From Kryptolebias marmoratus (lineage: Eukaryota; Chordata; Actinopteri; Cyprinodontiformes; Rivulidae), in contig NC_051433.1 of NCBI RefSeq assembly GCF_001649575.2, forward strand, positions 11,569,540 through 11,633,539: a stretch of 64,000 nucleotides of DNA, written 5' to 3'. Below the pieces are notes generated by a model. The model did not search any database, was not told where the DNA came from, and saw only the letters and a list, made by a program, of their open reading frames with translations. Of this stretch, positions 55,331-64,000 are shown one piece after another. Each line of letters opens with the position of its first letter. The first letter of the stretch is position 1. The position numbers and the translations under genes were made by a program.

Positions 55331-57145
55331 AATTGTATGTTAACTTGAGTGGGGGGAAACGGATTGCATAGGTGAGAATTATGAGATAGATAAATTATAG
55401 CCACATTTTAATAATGTTTGTTGACAATTAAAAATATCCTTTGTCTGATTTACAGATTGACAAAAGTCAACAAAACACATTAGAGACTAAGTATGTCAAC
55501 TGAAATTTATTATTTTTAAAGTCACTCTTGTTTGCATGAAGAAAAAATTTGCACAAACACAGTTTTCTACTTCATACCTTTTTTATTTATTTTTTATTTT
55601 TTTGGCAAAGAGAGCAGTTTGCCTGGCCACAAATTAAAACTGAATCTTGGCCATTCATGTTTCCACCAATGTCACTGGAGTGCTCCACAGATTGTGAATA
55701 GGATTCCAGCCCATAGCTGATGTCTTTTCAACAGAAGTGTCTCAAAAGAAGAGGAACTTATGAATATTCTTGCAAGTGAAATGCTGCGGTTATAAAACAG
55801 GGAGAGCGGAGAGAAGGACATTGCGCTTCGCTGTTTCTGGCTGTTTGCATAACTCTGCCTACCAGGAGAGAGGAAATATGAAAGTTCAACCAAAACGAAT
55901 ACTGAGTCACGCCTGCTTGGGTAAGTTCAGTAGGCCACAGTGTGACTGGATGAACGGCGGAGCAGGAGCATGTCATCATCAAAACACAGTTTTATTTCAA
56001 TCTCTGCAGATTGATTGTCAGGAATGGACTGAATTTACATTGTGCTTTTATTTAGCTTGAGACGTGCGTTCAGACGCTGATTTACCAATGTCGACAAAGC
56101 ACTTCCCGTGTCTCAGATGGACTGTAACCGGAGGATGAAGTGCCGAAGCAGCTTTATAAATCCAGGAATTTCAGGGCTAAATAAATGTGTTGTATCCAAG
56201 CTCCAGAGTCGATACGTGACATTGAGTCAGTGGTAAAAAAAAACAAAAAAAAATCCTTTCAATTCTTATCCGTGTTTCGCCGAAAATTTTATCCCTGTTT
56301 TTTGTAACTTCATTGAGGTGTGCAAGTATTTATTTTTGTACAACCCTTTTAAGGTCCCGCAGCAGCAGCATTTTAATCAAGATGATGTCTGGAATGTCAC
56401 TTGGCCTTTACAACAAATTGTTTCTTTCAGTCATTCTGTTGCTGATTTGCTGTGGTGCTAAAAATGATTTTCCTGTTGAATAACCTCGTTCTTTGGGACT
56501 AAGTGAGGTCGTTCCAATAGTTACAACTCACTCCTGGTGTACATTTTGCTTTATTACCACTGGCTTTACTAATATTGTGGAAGTTTAAAAAAAAAAAAAG
56601 GCCTAAAAGAGATAATCACAAATTTTTGTCTGTTTTAAGAGCTCCCTGTATGCTGCAAACACTGATTTGATCGTCAGCAACTTTGCAATTATGTGCAAGC
56701 ATACAAAGCATCTGCTGGGATTCTAGGTGGTAGGCAGGCTCCGTAGAACTGCTTTATGTAACAGGAGTGACTTCTCTTTCCTGAAATGAGTAACGGCGCT
56801 AAAAAGCCAATTGGATAACAAGAATAAGAGCAGCGGGGCATCTTTAACCTGCTCCCAACCCCCCCCCCCCCCACAAAAACTACACCTTCTACTTCCTCTC
56901 TTTTCTAGCTGCCTGCATCAGACGGCCTTCTGGATGCTAGGGGGTGTTCTCTGGTCTGATCCGACTCCTTCAGCTTTTTGTAAGACTTTCACCAATAAAT
57001 GTGATGTCATGAGTTTCAGACATTCTGTTTGCAAACTTAGAGGGAAAGTCTGGTAATTTATGAAGTCATAGTTAACAATAATAGGTACTTTATTGGCATC
57101 AGTCATCGAGCAAAAAGGCAGAAGTCTTTGTCCAGACTAGGCTAA

Positions 57146-57819
57146 AGGCTCCAGCATACTCCATAAGAAGTCAAGAAGTCGGTTCGAAGTCACGTGGTTG
57201 TAAGATGTTCGTTTTTGTACACAACTTTTGTAGTATAGTCCACGAGACAGCTCCTCCTCCCTCCTCCTACAGCGTTAAAACAGGTTCCTTCCTGCCAGCC
57301 TCTCAAATCTCCTGTCCTTGTACAGAATTTTGCTTCCCTTAGTGTGACCAGACACTTTTTATTAAACAGACTGAGACACGCCGTTTAGCATTTTCAAATT
57401 TGATGGTGCGCAATAATTGCTGCTCGGCCGAGGCTCCTTCCACAATATCTTCGTCATGTGACTACCTTTTAAAGTTCACAGGTTTGTAAGCTTTGCTGGA
57501 ACAGTCGTAAGGACGGCTGTATTTTCCAACAGCCTCGGTCGGCTGCTTCTCAGCGGAGCAGACGAAGTAAAATGACTCCATTCAAGCTCACCGGCTTTTC
57601 CGCATAGACACGCCCACAACAGCTTCTGACCAATCACACAATACTTGGCTTGAACCCATGTGAGAAAAAGTTTGGGGCCTTGTGCAGTGAAGGGGCAGAC
57701 AAAGCTGCTACGCGAACAAAATGACGCAATTTTTGCCACGCAGCCAAGTGAATGAGGGCCGACTTCATGACTTCTTGATTTCTTGATTTCTTGATTTCTT
57801 ATGGAGTATGACGGAGCCT
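57146..57819. mobile_element. PIF/Harbinger-type MITE (nested)
   Basis: Left end AGGCTCCAGCATACTCCATA AGAAGTCAAGAAGTC and right end ...GATTTCTTATGGAGTATGACGGAGCCT are inverted repeats of about 35 bp. Flanked by TAA on both sides (57143-57145, 57820-57822), the 3-bp target typical of Harbinger. 674 bp, no transposase. Confidence 0.8.
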
Positions 57820-57861
57820 TAAGGGTTGATTTATAAGCCTGAAAAACAACATAAAACAGAC

Positions 57862-57894
57862 CCTCATTTGGCTAGGCTAATGAGCCAAATGAGG
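57862..57894. repeat. Perfect 12-bp inverted repeat
   Basis: CCTCATTTGGCT (57862-57873) pairs with AGCCAAATGAGG (57883-57894) across a 9-nt loop, near the centre of the outer foldback element. Confidence 0.9.
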
Positions 57895-58689
57895 CCTTTG
57901 CCTAGTCTAAACAAAGGTATCTGCTCTCTATGACTGATGTCATTTCAAAGTAACTATTATTGACTATTTGACAGAATCTCACTTCAAAAATGACCAGGTT
58001 ATCCCTTTAACTTGAAAGGCAAAACTTGAGTCCGCTTCAGGCCTTAGAAGCACAGTGAAAAGGCGTATAACTCCCAGTGACTCAGTAAAATCAGTAGCAG
58101 AAAAAAAAAAAATCATATTTTTTTTCTCAAACACAGACATGATTTGTGGAGTTTGTGTCAGAAATGTTGCCTGGAACACTGATGATCTGTTCCACACCTA
58201 TGCAGAGTTGAATAAGCAGGTCACTGGAGGTCACATCATGAGAAATGTTTGCCATTAGAAGGGTCTTTACTCAGCACCTGTGTGTGCTCAGGTAATTGTA
58301 CGCGCATGAGTTTGGCACAGCAGCTAAACCGACTCTGACATCTCCGATGCTGGTGCGCTGTCGCCATAGTAACTGGCTTTTAAGGACAAGGATATTGCAG
58401 TGTTTGGTGCAGTTTGGGAAAAATAAGGGGATACAACAAGTCGTTTTGCATTAAATCTGAACATTTTCATTAATTTAACCTTGATGTTTTTTTTTAATTT
58501 CTTGGCTGTTTGTTTGTCACTACTTTTGAAGCAAAATACTACATGAGTTGAAAAAAAGGCAACAAAATATTAGACTTGTATGCCCATAGACTAACTGTGC
58601 ATCTCTGAATTTTCTTTACTTGTTCTTGTTGCCAGCTGCCGAAGGCAAAAGGGCAACAATGTTTTTGCCCGTGTGCGTGTGTTCATCTG

Positions 58690-59275
58690 CATGTCAAGTC
58701 AGCAAAATGTCTCATGAACCACTGGACGGATTTTATTGAACCTCTCAGAAAGAAATCAACAGATGCACATCTACAACTTATTATTATTTGGAGTAAATCC
58801 AATTCAAGATGCCTGCCACAGACAACTGACCTTACAAAACACAACACTGGCTATAGCTCAGTCATGTTTACAGACATTGCACTAATATTTGTTGTGGTAG
58901 CAGCTTAGACTCATACTCAACTTACACTTGAAGAATTGACTGAAAATATAAGATCTGTTTTTAAAACTTTGCTTCTAACTATAGGAGTCAACTCTGTCTG
59001 TCTGTTAGCAAAATATCTCATGAATACATGGATGGATTTTAATGAAACTTTCAGGAAGTAATCTCTGGATGTAGACCTACAACTGATTAACTTTTGGAGT
59101 GATTATCAATAGATAATCAACACCAGCCAACACAAAAAAGGCTATAATTTACTGAAATGTACCGAAATTGAGCTCAAGTCTGATGTTGTAGTTGAGCATC
59201 ATCTTGAACACATGTTCAGAGTGCTAACAGATCTCACATGATCTCACAATACTATACGAGATTTGACCAAAAGAT
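58690..59275 (+). repeat. ~280-bp repeat, tandem dimer (copy E)
   Basis: Units begin at about 58697 (GTCAGCAAAATGTCTCATGAAC) and 58998 (CTGTCTGTTAGCAAAATATC); both carry GATTTTA.TGAA and GTAGCAGCTTAGACTCAT- or GTAGTTGAGCATCAT-type ends. Confidence 0.75.
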
Positions 59276-61029
59276 TATAACGCCATCATTTCTAATCAAA
59301 AGAGGATCTTAGTTTAAAACTCAGGTTTAAAAGACAGTGGACAATATGCATCCCAGACATTTCATTATTTCTATGGTTTCTCTTTAACTTTAGAGAAACT
59401 TGTTAATCTGTTTCAAACCTTCCTCGTTTACTGATTCTGTGTAATGAATCTGTAACTTTTTAAAAATCAATATCCTTTAGTTTTTTGGGGGCATGCAAAC
59501 ACAACACCACCCTTAATTGTCGTTGATGACAAAAGCTATTTTTGCCTTGCACATATTTATGAAGGCTGCAGACTGTTTATGAGCTCCGTCCAAACTAGGC
59601 AGCACATGTCTCTAATGTAATCTATATTAGTTGTAATTATCTGTAATGAGGCTTTTTTAGGCTTTCATGCAACGGAGGCATACGCAAAAGAAGAATCTGC
59701 GTCACGAAGCTCGCAGACAGAACCACACTGTGCTTCACAGAAAATACTCAATGCTCCGCTCATCCTCATGTTACCATGGCTGCACTGTCTTAATCCAACA
59801 TTTGTGAGTCTATGAATGAACTCAAATGGCTCTGCAAACTGCTTCTGTTTTTCTCTTCTCGATTACCGACAGATTCTTTAGCGAGGAATTCAAAAAAAAA
59901 AAAAAGTGAGCTAATTTCTAACTCTGCATCGCTTTCGACTTTATGTAAGTTTATTAGTGCAGCGTCTTTGTTGCGAGGGATGAAGTGACCCCATAAGTCG
60001 GCCACTGTCCTACAATCTTTTACAACATTTTCATTGTTAGAGAAACAGGGATGCACTTGTCGAACAGAACAGGACTGGCTCTGAAGTCCTTCTTTTTCTT
60101 TTTTTACCAAAATATTTCTCTCCACAGTCCTGAACTCATGCTTGTAAAAGATGAGTCAACTTATATTTCAACTTAGTTGCCATAGAAACCAAAACCAATA
60201 GTCATGGGGTCTGTGATGGAATCCTTTGAAGAGCTGAAGGCATGCTTCTCCGACATTAGAGGAGACCTTGAACGACGCTACAGCAGTCTCTGAAGACACG
60301 CAAACAATTTATTAATAAAACAGCTGTACTTATTTAATTTAACATGGGCGTGATGCTCAGGGGAGAAACAACACAGAGTGTGTATGAATGCAAAAAAGTC
60401 ATGATCATTTGAATTCTGTCAGAAAACAAACTGTTTCACGTGTTGCAAAAGTCAATTTCGGACTGAAACCAGATGCGGATGTAGAAAAGAGTGAAATATG
60501 ACGTAAAAAAGCTTTTGACTACTACATTCTAACACACATCAAAATGATATAATTATACTAACATTTATACACACATAATTACAGATCAGAGTGTGTAAAC
60601 AGGATAAATGAATCATGCTGACTGAAAAAAAACAACAAAATCTGTTGAAAGATTTAGAACATAGGACATGTCAGAAAGCAGCTTTTAGCTCCCCTTGTTT
60701 CATGTGGCCTTTAAGTCAGTCTTAATTACCTTTCTTTTGAAAATAATTCTTTTTTTTCTATTTTTTTATATAAAATCCAAAAACAGCATGAGAACTATTA
60801 TATTATGACTTGTACTTTATTACAAAACAGCAGTTCGCTGTAATACATTAGTTTTGCACAATTTTCTAACAACTTTGACTCATGGGTGGATATATTTATT
60901 AATCTTCAAGAGGAAATGAGATTGTGCCATTCTTGTTTTGGTTATGCAACAAGAAAAGTGAATAGATGAGCTGCGCAAAGTAATAGATGAAGAATAACTA
61001 AAATATTTAGTTAATTATTTAAAGGCAGA

Positions 61030-61285
61030 GCTCTGTCTGCATTCAGAGTATGTGTTGGGGAACACTCTCAGCTACTACCACACCAAAATACTGCTCAGTG
61101 TCTACAAAATGAACTGAGTTATAACCATTTTTGCATTCAATGAGGTTGATTAGCTGTGGTGGCCACCTTAAATTAGGTTGACCTCCAAAGTGAATCATTT
61201 GCAGATGGACATGCACTGATTACTTTCTGAGAGTTTTATTAAAACATGTTGGCTCGAGATATTTTTCTAACTGACAGACAAATAA
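61030..61285 (-). repeat. ~280-bp repeat, single unit (copy F)
   Basis: Plus strand shows the reversed end AACACTCTCAGCTACTACCA CACCAAAATA and GGTGGCCACCTTAAATTAGG, then GAGAGTTTTATTAAAACATG and a decayed TTAGCAAAATATC start. Confidence 0.7.
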
Positions 61286-64000
61286 ATAAACACACAGGCA
61301 AAAAGTTATTATTATATGCTATATGTACCTACAAGTACTGGCTTGGTTATTTTTGTAAATCTTTGAATATAAACATTGTTGAAAGTGGGATGTTTTGTTC
61401 AGTGAGATTCGAGAAAAACTTCCAGATATCTCAACCAAAACTCCACTGTGTCTGCTAAAAATCTGTGTAGCTACAAGAACATGTTTGTTTTAGTTGTCAC
61501 TGATTTTATTTGGATATTTCCACCCTTTAGGAGTAAATTACATTGACAGCTGGGGATGTGGTTTGGATTTTTGCACTCATACAGGAAGGGAGGCATAATG
61601 TCACAGATGATACCCTCACACTTGAAGCAGAACATTTGGTGCTCTCCGAGGTTACCATAGCTACCACAACACAGTGAGACCGGATGTCCAAAATGTCGCT
61701 TGGCTTGGCTGTAGTCGTGCGTCAATGATTTCTGTGTCAAAAGAAAACAGTCCACAACAATCTGCTGCATTGTGAGCGTCACTGCAGAGATATAAGTTAG
61801 GTGGTGGAAAAACATCAAAGAAAAAATAGTTCATCTTCTCCCAACTAAGATTAAATGCAGCGATGAGAGTAAAGCTCAATGGTAACAAACTTAAGCTTGG
61901 TACATTTCATTATTAGGCCGTGCTCTTGGGACAAAGCAGCACCAATAAATACGTTAACTCACGGTGAGGGTTTCATAACCTTGTAATTACTGTAGTCTCT
62001 CTGCTCATGCGGAACAGCAGTTCATCTCCGAGTTCTCTGGTGCTAATTCTCAGTTTATGAGGGTCTGCGCTCACACTTAACCACTTGCAGAAACAGTGGG
62101 ACTTCCTCCTAATTGCTGCAGGCTGTGCTGGCTGCAGATCTATTACACTTCAATCAGGGTGCTGCATGCACAGCAATCTTAACAAAGTTGAACAGATTAG
62201 ATTCATCCAAGAAATGATGCTGGCTACATTTTTTTTTTCCCCAGGAAACATAAACAGTTCATCTTTCCATTACAAAACACAAAAATTGTTTTGAATGTGT
62301 TGATGTTATGATACCTCTGTGAACAGTTTTTGCTCAATAATCACTTTATAACCATGTTTAAGTGGCGTAAATATCAACTTACGCTCTGCAATAACACAAT
62401 TCTGCTTCTAATAAACATTTATACGCCACCATTCATCACATAAAACCTCCTGATCTGACCCCAAATTCTTTCTTCTATAGACAAACACAACAAACCGCTT
62501 CCTGTTAACATATTTAAAACAAAGTTTTCAGCAAGTCTTGATGACGGTGCAAAGGTGGAACAATCATTAGGAGATTTAGGTCACTTTAGTAAGCCTATTT
62601 CCATAATAAAAAAAGAGAAAAATACAAAGTTTTATATGTGTGTGGAAAAAAAAGTATTTGTATTCAAAGTGATTACAATAAGGCATTCACTTTGGGGCAT
62701 GTAAAAGGCATTCATCCCTTTTCATTAATCAGGAGAATAAACCCGTGTTATTCAATACCTGAATGAATCCTATTTCCTCGAATGTGATTTTACTCTCCCC
62801 AACTCATGTTAATGATTCCCTTGACAGGAAATACATTAAAATTGTGAATAGATTACGAAACATGCATAAAACAGTTTGCTAATTTTCGACCACTTTTCAC
62901 TGCCTTCCTACACACTACTGGTATCAAATGGCGGTTGTCATGGCAACAAGCTCACAAGCCACAACAGGGCTTTTGGAAGACAAATACATCCTGGCATAAC
63001 AAATAAAATCTCTTTTATCTACATTTTGCTGTCTGAGAACCTGCCCTAATTTTACTGGCATAAGCTAACACGGTCAGTTTCTGCTTCAGATGAGAAACAA
63101 AATCTTTTATTTCGGTTGTGAAGCAACACTGATCGTATCACAAAATAACAGTGATTTCAACATGGAAGTGCTTTAAATGACTTGAATAACTTTAATTATT
63201 TTTTATTCTATTCCTTGAAAGGTTCTGTGGGTGAGAAAAAAAGTCCTTGGGGTAAGTTTAACCCAATATTAACCACATGTTAGTGGCTAAACATGTTTAT
63301 CCCCATTTTCCTAATTAGTGGGGGACGATTCCCACCGGCAGTAACGGCCCCACTGCTTGCGACTTTGACATTTTATACATTTATTTACACAGCGTGAGCG
63401 TGTGGTGGTCTGAACTGAGCATGTTCACCCCTCTGAACAAAAACATGTACTGCTGAACTGAGACCAGAGTTGCGACTTAGTGTGAAAGTAACAGATACAG
63501 TCTCAGCAAATGTTAAGTGTGACTTTAACAGACCAAAGGAGAACAAAAACGTTGTCAGGGCAAATTGTTACTGGCGAAGGAGAATTTCTTGTTACATGTC
63601 AACACGGTTACTCACCTCTGCCTGTCTGAGGTCTGTCCGAGATCAAAGCTTCACTCGTTTATGACCTTGTTTTTGCAAAAAAAAAAACAATAAAAGCAGC
63701 AGTTTTCAAAATAAAATTTCACTGTGTTTTACTGAAGCTAGAACTATGAATTAAGAATAAAGAATTAGCAAAACCTGTGATCAACTAAAGTGGCCTGAAA
63801 AATTGCAAATAAAACTAAAAAGTTCTTTGGTGATGGTTCGGAAAGTCTACCAGTGCTTATTTGTGAAGACAATGTCTATTTCTTGAGTGTAATGCTGTGT
63901 CTTATTATCACCATAAAGGTAACTATGTGAATATATATATTATTGGTGCTACTCTTTCTTTTCTCTCTGTCTCTCTGTCTCCTGGTGCCCCCCCCCCCCC

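Larger units (their letters stand above)
53590..57040. other. Intergenic, repeats only
   Basis: No gene recognised. Holds repeat copy D (54085-54665), a decayed element starting TGTGCAAAAGTCCTGAGCCAC (about 55036), a poly-C run (about 56858-56871) and short T/A runs. Confidence 0.5.
57041..58006. mobile_element. TTAA-type foldback MITE interrupted by a Harbinger MITE
   Basis: Left arm (57041-57142: AGGGAAAGTCTGGTAATTT...ATGAAGT...CAATAATAGGTAC...ACTGATG...) is the diverged reverse complement of the right arm (about 57892-58006, ending ACCAGGTTATCCCT|TTAA). Right flank TTAA, left flank TTAG. The interior is split by the element at 57146-57819. Confidence 0.7.
58360..62947. promoter_or_regulatory. 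Cluster of RFX X-box-like motifs
   Basis: GTCGCCATAGTAAC (58360-58373), GTTACCATGGCTGC (59770-59783), GTTGCCATAGAAAC (60176-60189), GTTACCATAGCTAC (61651-61664) and GTTGTCATGGCAAC (62934-62947). The third and fourth fit GTTRCCATRGNNAC exactly; the others differ at one position. RFX factors bind such sites. Binding is not shown; this is sequence matching only. Confidence 0.4.
58007..64000. other. Intergenic to window end
   Basis: No gene recognised. Contains repeat copies E and F and several RFX X-box-like motifs. The window ends in a poly-C run (63989-64000), a simple sequence or assembly edge. Confidence 0.5.

Noticed and set aside
59790..60125. 111-codon minus-strand frame
   Set aside because: No recognised domain, contains a poly-Phe run from a poly-A tract, no exon signals judged convincing.

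Overview
The window reads as nuclear DNA of a bony (percomorph-type) fish. It is AT-rich, has spliced genes with GT-AG introns, and carries typical teleost repeats: a tRNA-derived SINE, a Tc1/mariner copy, hAT, PIF/Harbinger and TTAA-targeting MITEs, and many microsatellites. The species cannot be fixed from the sequence. No bacterial, plasmid, CRISPR or viral features were seen.

Two protein genes can be reconstructed exon by exon, both on the minus strand. (1) rbm6, an RNA-binding splicing regulator of the RBM5/6/10 family, has its stop at 20422 and its ATG at 34386. It has 22 coding exons plus a likely untranslated first exon near 34.9 kb. The exon lengths sum to 3975 nt (1324 codons plus stop) with every splice phase consistent. 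(2) camkv, the CaM kinase-like vesicle-associated pseudokinase, has its stop at 37047 and its ATG at 42836. It has 10 coding exons totalling 1245 nt (414 codons plus stop), and a probable untranslated first exon about 10.4 kb upstream at about 53.3-53.5 kb. The genes lie in tandem; less than about 1 kb separates the camkv polyadenylation site from the rbm6 promoter.

Layout: 1-20 kb has no convincing gene. It holds a SINE (about 550-845), a possible lone terminal exon (1628-1785, minus), a foldback MITE (8.13-8.57 kb), an unexplained GC-richer patch with open frames (11.4-12.2 kb), a teleost repeat with an (ATCC)n tail (14.95-15.2 kb) and a complete but decayed Tc1 copy (16436-17516). 20.4-35 kb is rbm6. 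35.9-53.5 kb is camkv, whose second intron holds a broken integrase-like pseudogene and a hAT MITE with a perfect 8-bp target duplication. Camkv intron 1 and the sequence upstream to 64 kb lack recognisable coding sequence. They contain a recurring ~280-bp repeat that usually occurs as a tandem dimer, a pair of piggyBac-like MITEs, a Harbinger MITE nested in a TTAA foldback MITE, and a cluster of RFX X-box-like motifs between 58.3 and 63 kb.

Functionally the genes are unrelated: rbm6 acts in nuclear pre-mRNA splicing, and camkv is a neuronal, vesicle-associated, catalytically inactive kinase. Regulatory points of interest are the Z-DNA-prone GT/GC tract beside the presumed camkv promoter, the X-box cluster upstream of it, and weak splice donors in the RRM-coding part of rbm6 that could allow truncated forms.
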